Shown in pieces: positions 51,779 through 63,090 of a stretch of 64,000 nucleotides of DNA. The notes below the pieces were generated by a model. It had not been told where the DNA came from. It did not search any database and saw only the letters and a list, made by a program, of their open reading frames with translations. This stretch comes from Bifiguratus adelaidae (lineage: Eukaryota; Mucoromycota; Endogonomycetes; Endogonales), in assembly GCA_002261195.1 (NCBI GenBank), contig MVBO01000026.1, positions 29,843 to 93,842 of the forward strand. Direction: 5' to 3'. How positions within the stretch are numbered: position 1 is the first letter of the stretch; every line of letters starts with the position of its first letter. The translations under genes were made by a program, and so were the position numbers.

Positions 51779-52713
51779 ATGAAGTTCTCCAAAGGTAAGC
51801 GTCCATGGCCGGCAACGGAAGACGATGAGTATGGCTCGGCACGAGAGGTTGAAGGAGGGATAGAAACGGATGGATGCAAACATCGACGTGGTCAACATGG
51901 ATGGATGCTGCTGGACGATGATGCATCCATTCCATGTCTGCCTTGCGAAGAGTATTGGCAAGCCGATTTGTCATCTCGATGATGTTTCTGTTTCCTTCGC
52001 TCACTTCAACATTGGTCTGCCAATGTCTTGTCACGTAGTGCTCGCAATGCTCTGATCGCACTTGAGCGTACCCTTCCGAAAGCAGTACTAACCGACGCTT
52101 CGTTTTTCTTTCATTTACAGACGTGAGCTCATCCCGCAGCAAGAGCCGAAAAGCCCATTTCGCGGCTCCGTCTAACATCCGCCGCAAGATCATGAGCGCT
52201 GCTCTCTCGAAGGAGCTCCGGGACAAGCACAATGTACGTATTCGACTTCACGTTGTCAACGACATCGCAGGCTCTTCTTCATAGTCTAGAGTACTAAACG
52301 CTGTGTGCTTTCCGTTCTAGGCTCGCTCCATTCCTGTGCGCAAGGACGATGAGGTTTTGGTGGTTCGTGGTAGCTTCAAGGGCCGTGAAGGCAAGGTCGT
52401 CCAAGTATACCGTAAGAAGTGGATCATCCACATTGAGCGTGTCAGCCGCGAGAAGGTTAACGGTAAGTCACGCGTCTGGTGGACAACACCTGAACATTCT
52501 GTTTATTTAACTGTCTTTTCGTAGGTGCTTCCGTACCCGTTGGCGTACACCCCAGCAACGTTGTTGTCACTAAGCTCAAGATGGACAAGGACCGAAAGGC
52601 TATCCTTGAGCGCAAGGATCGCTCAAAGGCTAAGAAGGATGCCATGGAGGAGGTAAGAGTGCAAATCCTACAGATCGCACTGTTTACTCACGTCGTCTTT
52701 TCCTTTACAGTAA
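51779..52713 (+). CDS. RPL26: 60S ribosomal protein uL24 (RPL26)
   Basis: Ribosomal protein near the polypeptide exit. Exon 1 encodes MKFSK (51779-51795); a long 325-base intron follows; exon 2 reads [20 protein letters not shown] and [18 protein letters not shown]; exon 3 [40 protein letters not shown]; exon 4 [20 protein letters not shown] and ending AKKDAMEE. The final intron splices straight onto the stop codon TAA at 52711, so the last exon carries no amino acids. About 135 residues. The first intron is by far the longest I placed in the window and may hold a small RNA. Confidence 0.95.
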
Positions 52714-52846
52714 ATCTTTGGACTTTGTCTTCCCAATCATCCCGTTTTATGTGTACAATGCATGTAAAATGTAAAATACAAGCTTTCTTTCCTCCCCACA
52801 TTCATATTTTATGTCTCTTTGCTTTATGCATCTCATTTTACGCCTT

Positions 52847-53418
52847 TTAATGTGTCGGAGTAGAACCTGACGCGTTTTTCGCCAGCTCCTTGCTCAAGGC
52901 CTTAACTTTTGCCCCACTTGTCTGCCACCAAGTTGCGAATAACAAGAAAAGAATTGTGTGAAGCACCATGACGGTGAACTCAGCTGTCACCTTGCTGGAT
53001 GGCTGCTCTAGGACCGGAGCTTCTCGCAACTGCATGAATGTGATTGCAAATAATGCGTGATAGGTCATGAGCCCGAGACCTGCGTATGCAGTAGCTTAGC
53101 TGATATTCTCCACCCCTTAAGAGAGCATCACATACCTATCGCCCGCTTCCCGGGCATCGTGTCGGGCATCGAAATGGCCAGCATGCTCGGCAATGACAAG
53201 GAAATGACAGTGATAGCCCACATCTTTATGGATACCAGCGAAGAAACCGTTTGGTTTGTCACCGGCCACATCTCGGGTTTGATAAAGCAAATGAGTGCCA
53301 GAGGAAGCTCAAAGAGCGCATGCTATACGACCATAAGACTGTTTTAGCATACAAAGCCATTCACATCCTTTGAAAGTCAACCACTCACCAGCATGAACGG
53401 ATTTAAGACGTTGGGCAT
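52847..53418 (-). CDS. small four-helix membrane protein, unknown function
   Basis: Three exons joined in frame: [10 protein letters not shown], then [60 protein letters not shown] with AIG, then [40 protein letters not shown] and WWQTSG. About 150 residues with four hydrophobic helices and a lysine-rich C-terminus ([12 protein letters not shown]). No signal peptide cleavage site. I do not recognise the family; an ER or mitochondrial membrane location is plausible only. Divergent from the NT5DC-like gene by 90 bases. Confidence 0.7.
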
Positions 53419-53508
53419 GTTGACGCTAGGAACGTGAAGCTCGGACCAAATAAAGGTGCCACACAGTCACTTTTGATTCATTCCGTTGATAACCTCCTTT
53501 GGGTTGGT

Positions 53509-55670
53509 ATGGCGTCGGTGGGCTGGAAAAGACTACTGCCCAGCTCATATGGCTTCCAGGTGTGGAAGAGACTGCCACGTGGAATAGGACATAGGAGCCT
53601 AAGCACGAGTTTTACGGCAAAAGACATAAGAGAAACCTTAACGACGAACGAAGAAGACACGGTCGAACTAATGAAGCACTTTCGGTCAAAGTATGAGGAA
53701 AGACGCCAACAACATATCGCGCAAAGCCGGATGGCCGAAAATACGTCTCTTACGCCTCCCTTTCGTCGCCAAAGGTCACCAACAAGGACGAGCGAATATC
53801 TTGCAGAAGCGCTGTTACAATCAGATCCGGTCACAGAGGAAGAGGCCTATATGACTCGATTCGGTGTGACAAGTCCTGACGGAGTGCAAGTGTAAACTGC
53901 GTCTTCTGAACAATTGTGCTGATCTAGCAAACTTGCCTCCAGCTTTATAAATAACGAACTAAATCTTCAACATATCAATGTCTACGGCTTTGACTATGAC
54001 GTGAGTGACTTTTGACAGTGGAAAAGTACCAAGCTTACGCGTCGGTAATGCATGGTAGTATACCTTAGCCAATTACACCCCGGAGCTGTCAAAAATCATT
54101 TATGATCTGCTTCGCGACATTTTGGTAGAGCATTTACGCTATCCAGCAGCTTTGCGCAATTTCAAATTCGATCCGTCATTTGCTATTCGAGGTCTTCATT
54201 ATGGTACGTATGCTTATGCCAATTGAACATTCTAATGCACCAACATTCAGACATTCAACATGGCTGGCTGATGAAGTTGGATTCCTTCGCGAACATCCAA
54301 ATTAACACCGTATACCATGGTCGGAAAGCATTGTCCAACCCCAATCTTGTCACCAAAGTGCACGATGGAACGCATATACCACCCAATTACCTCGCTCAGA
54401 ACATGTACCAGCTCAATGATTTGTTCTCTGTGCCAGAAGCGTGCCTTCTCGCCGACATATTGCAGTTCTTCAACGACGAAGGCATGAGTTTCCAACCTCG
54501 ATACCTGTACGACGATCTGAAGTACGCTGGGAGAATCCTCCATTCAGGTGGTTCAAGGTCGGCCATGGGAGGGCAGTTACACCAACATGTGGTCGCCGAT
54601 CTAGATCGTTACTTGCATAAGGATGAATGGTTGGTTAGCCATCTTGAAAGGTTACGTGCTGCCAAGAAGAAGGTGTTCTTGCTGACCAATTCCGGCTACG
54701 AATTTGTGTAGGCATTATAAAATACTTCTGGCGATAGACTGAAACTGACCATCCTTACAGGAATGCAGGTCTCAGGCACATTACTGGGCGAAAAGATTGG
54801 AAAGATCTATTTGACTTTATCGGCGTATGGGCCGACAAACCACGCTTTTACCGAGATCACAGGCCGTTTAGGCGTGTCGGTCAGGCGAGCTTTGAGAATG
54901 TGGACGAAGTGGGTAGAGGTGAAGTTGTAACTGGCGGCAGCTTGGCGGAATTCAGTCGTATTACCGGCTGGGCAGGGTAGGCACTCGTACACCAATTGAC
55001 GTATACATGAACCATCGTCCACCTCTTTAGGCAGCAAGTCATGTATCTTGGAGATCATGTTTTCTCAGACTTGATCGATGCCAATGTTCAACAAGGATGG
55101 CGAACGGTATGTGATTTAAATGCAGCAAATAACGCTAAAGCTAGTCCAGGGAGCTATCATTCGTGAACTGTCAGAGGAGATTAAGATCAGGAACAGCTCA
55201 CAATATCGGCAATCTCTTTCGTGGTTGCTGCGACTTGAAGGCTTAATTGAGCTTGCTCAAACGACAAATATGACGCTTAGATCCCCAGAATTATTCGCAC
55301 TCATCAATGAATGGCGTGCTGAACGGTGGCATGTGCGAATGGATCTCAAAACCGTTTTTAACAGACAATTCGGCAGCGTCTTCCGAACTCATCACAATCC
55401 TAGCTTCTTCGCGAACAAAATTCGAAAGGTAATACTGAACTCGTACTGTTCAACCTGTGGCTTACGTATGCTTAAGTTTGCCGATGTATACACGTCCGAT
55501 TTCCAGAATTTTGATGGTTATCCACTAGATTATGTGTTCTATCCTGAGAGAACCTATTTACCACAGTAAGTATACAGCCAAGATGGATTTACACGTACTC
55601 ATCAATGGCCATCAGTGAGCGTATAGCTGAGATGTTGGTGGACTCCGGAAAGCTAAAGGCTTCCCGATGA
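53509..55670 (+). CDS. HAD-superfamily 5'-nucleotidase-like protein (NT5DC2/NT5DC3 type), mitochondrial
   Basis: Predicted cytosolic-type 5'-nucleotidase relative. The start MASVGWKRLLPSSYGFQVWK begins an Arg-rich mitochondrial presequence. The HAD nucleophile motif DxDxT is seen as VYGFDYD joined over an intron to YTLANY. Then RYPAALRNFKFDPSFAIRGL, DIQHGWLMKLDSFANIQINT, a helical cap, motif II KVFLLTNSGYEFV, and motif IV VMYLGDHVFSDLIDANVQQG. The C-terminal part has RTHHNPSFFANKI and YTSDFQNFDGYPLDYVFYPE. Eight or so short introns; the first (53886-53927) uses a GC donor, since the GT alternative is out of frame. About 580 residues. Catalytic Asp residues are present; the true substrate is unknown for this subfamily. 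Confidence 0.9.
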
Positions 55671-55800
55671 AGGTCATTCAGCACAATAGACTTCATAGGT
55701 TTTCCAAATAGAGCAATTCGCTTGTGACGTTCACTTTCTGTGGGTTGGTACTTATATTGCCGGTTTCTCATTGGCAACGGTCATCGGTTGGCCCTCCGTC

Positions 55801-58800
55801 ATGTCTCGCTTTGCAGTTGCCGAGTGGGACTATACGGCTAGCGCGGACTACGAGATGACGTTGGCGAAAGGGGATATCATTACAATAATCGAGACGCATA
55901 ATGATGACTGGTGGGTAGCGTTTGAGTAACCAAGCTAGCGCCTGGGTAGAGAGGTCATACACCGTTACTCACGATCCATTCGCTTTCTCTCCATGCAATT
56001 AACCGCATCATTCTCACTTTTAGGTGGGAAGGTGAGTTTGAGTGCACGTTGCCGAGCGCAAACCGGAAGCTAATTATCCACTAGGCTTCATTGGAGATCG
56101 AATGGGATTCTTTCCGGCAAACAGAACCCGCCTACTACCGGAAGGTTTCAATCCGCATTCCATACAGGACCCCCACGGTATGTAGAACGCCCATCTTCAA
56201 TAGAAGATGATTGATTGACCCCTTTGTTGCGTATCCCCAGTTCCCGCAGAGCATAGTCATTACAGATCTCCACCAATTCCAGATAGTGATCCAACGACGC
56301 CTGTTGAAGAGACCAATCCTTTTCGAAGCGGTGTTCTGAATAGTGTTGGGCCAAACAAGTCAGATCAATTCCCTGTAGACACTCGGGCGCAGCTGCTTCC
56401 TGTGCACGACCAACTTGCAGACGCGACTACCAACATTCACCAACCGCGACCGTATCAGACTGACAACGATCAATCCCCACTGAATGCGCAGCTTCTTGAT
56501 GATTCGCACGTACCTCAACGGGAGTATCTGCATAGCGAGGCTCAGTTTCACCGCGGCAATGACTCCTATGAGACTGTTTTACCATCTTTCGAATCCGATA
56601 TGGGCCAACCTACCTCGCCATTGACGCTGGAACCTCGACAATCATCGCCAGCTACATTTACACCAGCCTGCAATGAAACGGAGCTGGCAGCATCTGACGA
56701 GGATGTACACACTCCCGTGTTACGTATCCGCAACAGGCATCCCCATCAAAAAACGGTGCCATTAGACACTGAGAGTCATAGTCCATTCTTGACCGACCGA
56801 GAAGCGAAGCAAATCAGAGAGCAGCAACGCCATTCAATTGCGAGTATCGATACGGACAGAGAGCTTACCAATGCATTGAGCTCCAGCAGCGAGATGCTGG
56901 CGAGGCCACGCAGTAATATTGATCCATATTCATTTGGATCAAAGCAAATGCAAACGCTCTTCCCGGTACCTGAAACTTCTGAAGGTCAACTCATCGATTT
57001 TAGCGAAATGTCGCAAGATTTTGAAGGGCTAAATCTGTCTACCGCTGCCTATGCAGTAGAGAAAAGACGTGCTGGCAGCGGAGGTCGCATAGATGTTGCA
57101 GAGGAGGAGTTCAAGGAGCGCGAGGATTTTCTCGATGAGGACGAGAAAAGTGCACTGGAGAGTCTACCAGAAGGTTGGCAGCACGCTTATGGTAGGTGTA
57201 CGACTGCAATTGAGCACGAAAGGTTCGATTCTTTGAACTGAATCGACTTCTTAGACGACGACGGCACTGTTTATTATTTTAATGAAACTACCGGAGAATC
57301 TACTTGGGAGCATCCAACATCTCGATCAGGCTCAGGGGAGCAAGAAGATCTTCAGTCAATTATTCTAAATGAGGATAACCATGAAACTACCGTCTCATCA
57401 GGTTCCACAGTCGGCCTCACCGAGCAGGAGGCAGCCCAGCTGGTGAGCGACTTTGCGCAATACATTGAATTGTACGCCGCATTAATTCTTCCTCTTACAG
57501 GAGTATAAAAACCTACCGGCATCTTGGATACGTGAACAATCGGCTGCTCAAGTCAAGTATAAGGTTGTTGGCAGTACCTCTGCGAAAACCATGGACAACT
57601 GGAAGGTGTACTGGATAGTACTCGCATCCGGATTCATCGTCATTTATCCTTACAATTCACAACATCTTGCCAGGGAAAAGCCTATAAGCAAGAAGGAACT
57701 ACCTTCTCATACCGGCAAACACTCGGACTCCAAAACTAGCAGTCCGTTAGGCATATTCGATCTTGCGTCATGCATGGTGCAACCCGGTACAAAAGCTGAA
57801 ACAAAACGGAAGCATGTCTTTCTCGTCACAACGACGGAACAGTCTCAGATTCTATTTCAGATGAAGGACGACAAGGAGTTTGGTAGATGGTTAGATACCA
57901 TTATGAGGGACATGGTGAAGCGAAAAGAAGGGCAAGGGGTGAGTGTGTTTCTATTTAAGATGATATGTGCTGATGTATTACCGCTATTCCTCCCGCGCAA
58001 TGTATTCTTAGTCGTCAGGTAAGCGATTGACGTTGCAGACCGTGTTACGTAGCTCACCAATACCTACCAGATGCCATTGAACTTCTTACAAAAGGAAGCA
58101 AGTCAACCGACTTCAAATTCCATCGAACGCCGCGGAAAGGTGGCCATAAACGTAAGGGACTTTGTCGCATGCTTTTGTCCACTATGGTAATTTATGTATG
58201 GCAGATGAAGGCGATTCTGGGAAATCGCAGAACAAGTTTAAGAAAACCACTACTGGATCGTTGACTCAAACGCCTGGGGATGCCGGAAGCGGTTCGCTGC
58301 TGGATGAGGATAGTCGAAGCAAAAAGAAATACGGTGGCTGGTTCGGAGCCAAAGGCTCAAAGGAAAAGGACCGTAAAAGGGGTAAAAGCTCTGAAAGGCA
58401 GCCGATCGAAGTAGAGCCTCTAGACCTTGGTAAGTAGGCCATAGTATATTGGTTTTGGCCTTGGTTGCTGATATGCGAGTAGATGCTGTCTTTGGTGGCT
58501 ACCTCACTGTTCCGCCCGACGACGATATTCCTGCTATCGTCCGCGCATGTATTCAAGAAGTCGATAAGCGAGGACTCACGTCGGTGGGTATATACCGTCT
58601 CTCAGGGCCGGCTTCCACAATTCAAAGGCTAAGGTCAGCCTACAATCATCGTAAGTTTGAATGGCATGTCAATCGACAGACACTAACGCTCTTCTCATGT
58701 AGACGATCCGGATATTGATTTGAGCAAGGAAAACGATATCAATGTTGTTACCGGTTTGCTCAAATTGTACTTCCGAGAACTAAAGCAGCCTCTGCTCACT

Positions 58801-59420
58801 TACGAACTTTATGAAGAGTTCATCAAGGCATCCAGTAAGTCATAGTACGAAATGCTTCATTGGACTAACATGTGCGCACAGAAATTGATGACTATGATGA
58901 ACGCATGTACACTCTAAAACATTTGATTGAGTGCTTGCCTCAGGCTCATTATGATACCTCGGCCCACCTCTTCTCTCATCTTGCAAGAGTGGCCTATCAC
59001 AGCGAAGAGAACAAGATGGAGGCTTCCAATCTTGCGCTCATATTTTCGGTTGGCGTTTTGCGATCAGGACATGAAGATCTGAGCAGCATGCTAAACACCG
59101 GCGCACACAGTAAGGTGGTTGAAGCCATAATCCAACACGCTGGCTGGTTTTTCGACTCTGGCGACGAGAGTGAAGGAGCGCAACCAGAAGGCGAAAAGGT
59201 GGCAACTCTGGACGATTTCGGCGAGGAAGATTCAAATCCCTTAGCAACCGATATCAATCATGAAGAAACTCTATTCAATGCAGCAGAGCATGCAAGGAAA
59301 CATGATGATAAATCGAATTCGCCATCACACGAAATCCCTGAACATTTCGAGAACGGCATGGAGGAAGAAAATGTGGACCTGAAAAGCATTCAAAATCTAT
59401 CTTCCGTCGATGTACAATAA
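55801..59420 (+). CDS. SH3-WW-PH-RhoGAP domain protein
   Basis: Rho-family GTPase-activating protein, laid out like animal ARHGAP12/27. SH3 at the N-terminus: FAVAEWDYTASADYEMTLAK, DIITIIETHNDD then WWEGFIGDRMGFFPANRTRL. A disordered linker of about 330 residues follows. WW domain: LPEGWQHAY and DDDGTVYYFNETTGESTWEH. PH domain: MDNWKVYWIVLASGFIVIYP, RKHVFLVTTTEQSQILFQMK. RhoGAP domain: FGGYLTVPPDDDIPAIVRAC, the Arg finger in GLTSVGIYRLSG, VVTGLLKLYFRELKQPLLTY, and MEASNLALIFSVGVL. The catalytic Arg and the conserved KLYFRELPxPL-like motif are kept, so it should be active. About 1,000 residues. One exon of the SH3 region appears to be only 8 bases. Confidence 0.93.
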
Positions 59421-59450
59421 TTATCTCCCGTTCCCTTATACCCATTGTAG

Positions 59451-60302
59451 CTATACAAGAATTGAGAGAATAGTAGAGAGAATGATGACAAAAGCAATAC
59501 TGAGGCTTGTCCTTGATCCCGAACTATAACATGATGGACAGGAGACGTCTTGGGCGAGAGAGGCAATCAGTTTGCGAACAATGCGTTGTAGCCGGCTTAG
59601 CATAAACTTACCCGATGTTCCATCTAATCTCTGGTATGGCTGCTTGTTATACAGGCCAACCTTGAGGGAATTGAATTGATACAGCAATCCCGCAACCGGT
59701 TTCGCATTGCGACCCCGCGACGAATCGAATATATGGACCGTGTAGTGTCCTTCCATGAGGGGCGCCTCATTAGGCCCTTGTCCATAGTCTTGGCTATTCC
59801 ACCATGCTTCGGTTGTGTTTCCAGTTAGGTTGGTCAACCAAGTATAATAGTTATTCTGAGGTCCCACGGCGCCAATTTCAAGGGAGGGTGGAATCACTTG
59901 AAGGGTATCCGAAAAGTTCCATTTCAGGTGCACCGTGGACCCTATAGCATAGATTGGCGGGAAGTCTGCATTACCCAGTGGTTGAAGCAGGGTCAAGTAG
60001 CCCGGCGGAGAGAGGGGATTGACATTGGTGTCGTTCGACGTTTCTGTCGGGCTAGAAGTATGGGTGGAGTTAGAGCTACCAGGAGACGCTGACGACGTCG
60101 GCTGACTATTGGTCGTCGAACTGCTGGCTGAAGACGCCAAGCCTGACGTTGAAGAGGGTGCTATGGAGTTGCTTGTAGCGTTGTTATTGCCTGAGGGCCC
60201 AGTTTAGAGGCAAGTAGATCATGTTGCTTAGTACTTACCGGCCGCAGAGGAGATAGCTACGGCTGCCAGAAGTAATGCAACATGTAGGCAACAGATCCTC
60301 AT
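59451..60302 (-). CDS. secreted or surface-anchored protein, DUF7137-like domain
   Basis: Signal peptide MRICCLHVALLLAAVAISSA, an intron (about 60190-60238), a Ser/Thr-rich stretch of about 50 residues, then a beta-sandwich-like domain PGYLTLLQPLGNADFPPIYA, IGSTVHLKWNFSDTL, NYYTWLTNLTGNTTEAWWNS, GHYTVHIFD. This pattern resembles the fungal DUF7137 domain; function unknown. The C-terminus is hydrophobic (IAFVIILSTILSILV), fitting a membrane or GPI anchor. A GTAAGT...TATAG pair inside the last 160 bases could be an intron giving a different C-terminus, but leaving it in keeps the frame open. About 265 residues. Ends 30 bases from the convergent RhoGAP gene. Confidence 0.7.
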
Positions 60303-60672
60303 GTTACTGACAGTGAACTGTTACGAGGTGGAAAACGGTGGCAATTATACCATTCTTGAGATTTTAGAATCGAGAACCATATACCATTGTTGAACGCATT
60401 GTTCCTGAACGGCGGACGTGATTGGCCCATAAGTGGCAAATATAAAATTGAAAAATTCCGAAATAGGCAAGAGCGGCCATCTAGGTTCCAAAGGCGATAC
60501 TGTGGAAGGATTTCCTTCGTCGAGCCAGATCCAGAAAGGTCAGCGACCCCAACTGCTTATGCGGGCATTAAGTCCAAAAGACTTCCAATGCATAGTATTC
60601 TTCCTTCATTTTCCCCATCTGGTAATGAATAGAATACGATGTAACTAGTTCTAAACAGCGGCCCACATGACC

Positions 60673-62648
60673 TTATAAATGATTGATCAATTCAAACAAT
60701 TGCTGCTCTTCTCGCTTGCTATCGCAGAATATGGTATACTGTTTGTTGTCCTTTAGGATGATTTGGAAAGAATTGGGTATGAGTGTATCGAGATGACTCT
60801 CTTGAACGTGAGCGATATTGTTTTTGAGTGGGATGGCTGTAGTGGGGTTTTGCGCAAGTTCGGAAGGATATAGGTAAAGTCCTGATGGCAAACAAGCGAA
60901 TGCTCTCCTCTTCCAGAACTATTACATAATTTTGATGAGAACCGGTGCATCTGCAGCGAATACAGCTCAACACCTACTGGACTGCCTCCTCCTTGAATAC
61001 TCAAATGGCCTGACATGAGCACCTCTTGACTATCCTCATCCAGCTGTGACAATATATTGAGCTTGTCTTGTCTTGCCCGTTCGGCTTCAGCCTTAATGCG
61101 TTGCTCTTCAGCTACACGTCTCTCTTTCTCTTGACGTATTGCCTCTGCCTTAGCAACAGCTTCCTGTCGCTCTTGCTCGATGCGTCGAGTCTCCCTTTCG
61201 GCTTCTTCTCGCTGTCGTCGCTCAATTTCTGCTTGCCTCTTTCGCTCCATTTCTTCTTGAATTCGACGACGCTCCGCCTCTTCCTCTTCCAACTTTCGTT
61301 GCCGCTCGAGAGCTTCCCGTGCAGCCCTTTCGGCCTTCTCCCGCTCTATTTGTGCCTGCCTCTCTCGTTCCATTGCTTCCTCTTGCTGGCGGTGCAGCTC
61401 AGCTTGCCGTTGCTCTTCCAGTTGTCTCTGACGTTCCTCTTCTGCCTCGCGGGCCTCACGTTCCCGTTGTTCCTTCTCTCGCCTCTCGATTTCCTCGGCT
61501 TGGCGCTTGGATTCTTCGGCCTCTAGCCTTGCAAGCTCTTCCTGCTCCTGCCTGATCTTTTCCGCCTCTTGCTGTCGGGCAATTACCAGCTGGTGCTGAT
61601 CAACAGTCGTGTCAATCATGTCAGTCGGGCTATTCATTTCTTCACTAGATGCATAGTGTCCATTCTCCCAACGAGCCCCAACAGAGGAGTTCTTTGCGGA
61701 GGCTATATGAAGGTCGGTTACACCAGATTCGGGGTGTCGACGTCTCTCGGCTCGCAACTTTCTCTCATATTCCTCTCGCGCCTTCCACTCTGCTTGTAAC
61801 CTTTCGGCTTCTTCCTTTGAGCGATTAATCTCTACCCGGTCACGTCTCGCAAGCACCTCCTCTGGTTGCTCAATATTTTGTACCATCGACATGATAGAAG
61901 TTCGATGGGAGTTAGGGCTTTCTGTTGTGAGCGGGCGTCCTAGCGTGCGGTCACGTTCTGCTGGACTCAATACATCACCGAGCTGAAAGAGTCTCTGTCG
62001 TAGATTAGTCGCTGTAAGTTCACGCGGGGAGGTGAAATTGATTTGGGCGGTAGTGTTGTTGGCCTAATAGCGCATTGAGTGGCAACATCTAAATTGTCAC
62101 AATGTACTTACAACTGTCACTTTTTTGACATCGAATAGTGCGCCCACGGCCCGACCATGTACGAGCGCACGAGCTGCGAATTGCCTATCAATTTCTGCCG
62201 ACACTTACTTGCTCATTGGACGTAAGCTTACCTCTACGGACACCGCTGAAGGCAATTGTTAGCCCGGAATAACGTCATCTCCCGATGCTTACCTGACACT
62301 ATTGCTAACGTAGTTAATAAAGAGATACCGGCCTTCAAAGCGAACTAGAGCATAGAGTACCTCATCACCGAGGCGTTGCCGTAGCGCACTATGGTATTAC
62401 TTTAGTACAGAAAAGCGTCATCTGGACTCTTTACGCCTACTCTAGACCACCGCTGCCTGCTTCATACAAGGAAATGACATCTCGCGTGTCATTGTAGCCA
62501 AGCAGCATCCTGTTCTCGACCACATCAGCATCGACTAATATTTGGGTTACGCGCTGCGCGGTACGCTTGCTTACCAGTCAATCTCTGAGCCAGACTTTAT
62601 GGCCTCGTAGGCCTGCGCAATGCGTGAATCAGACAAGTCGCAGGACAT
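60673..62648 (-). CDS. ADF-H / coiled-coil / PH domain actin-binding protein (drebrin-like)
   Basis: The first exons (MSCDLSDSRIAQAYEAIKSG, then MLLGYNDTRD, VISLYEAGSGGLE, ALRQRLGDEVLYALVRFEGR, YLFINYVSNSVSGVRRAR, ALVHGRAVGALFDVKKVTV) form an ADF-homology (cofilin-like) actin-binding domain. A long charged region follows: about 230 residues of Glu, Arg, Gln and Lys forming a predicted single helix or coiled coil (EEERQRQLEEQRQAELHRQQ). The C-terminus is a PH domain: LMSGHLSIQGGGSP joined over an intron to FWKRRAFACLPSGLYLYPSE, IPNSFQIILKDNKQYTIFCD, EEQQLFELINHL. About 550 residues. ADF-H plus helix recalls drebrin/ABP1, but the terminal PH domain replaces the usual SH3. Probably links actin to membrane phosphoinositides, which is inference. 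Confidence 0.85.
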
Positions 62649-63090
62649 CCTGTCCTTCTTCTAATGTTCACTAAAGTGGGAACAAAAAGAGACAAGGTCG
62701 CACAAGTGGAGATGTTTGTTACTGCGACCCCTCGCGACTCCTTTTAGCTTCCGTGGTGGTGTACGGCTTCAAGCGCATTCAACGATGATATTGAGAGCCA
62801 TATCAACCTGGCTACGACTGTCGGAAAGGCTATAATCGCAAGTGAGATGGTTACGGAACAGGTATTGTCACCCGACAATTGGTGTTTTACGATGCGCGTG
62901 CAATACACACATGATGGCCTGGTGCATGGATGCGCGGAGAGGCATCCCTGCATACTGTTCTGACTGAGCCCGAAGCTTCAACAGCTTTCAGTAGGACTCT
63001 CGTTTGATGTGAGGGATTTTTGCGCCATTAAAGTGGAGATGCGCAAGCGTTGCTGCCGTCCAGGCTCGTCTATTGCTCTTGCCTCAAGAC
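62649..63090. other. divergent promoter region between ADF-H/PH and GNAT genes
   Basis: About 440 bases between opposite-facing starts. A 69-codon minus-strand frame (62744-62953) with several Cys and His residues has no family resemblance. Nothing else is apparent. Confidence 0.4.

Noticed and set aside
61068-61526. 152-codon Leu/Phe/Ser-rich plus-strand frame, apparently membrane protein
   Set aside because: It is the antisense of the Glu/Arg/Gln-rich helix of the ADF-H/PH gene, which reads backwards as Leu, Phe, Ser and Pro.
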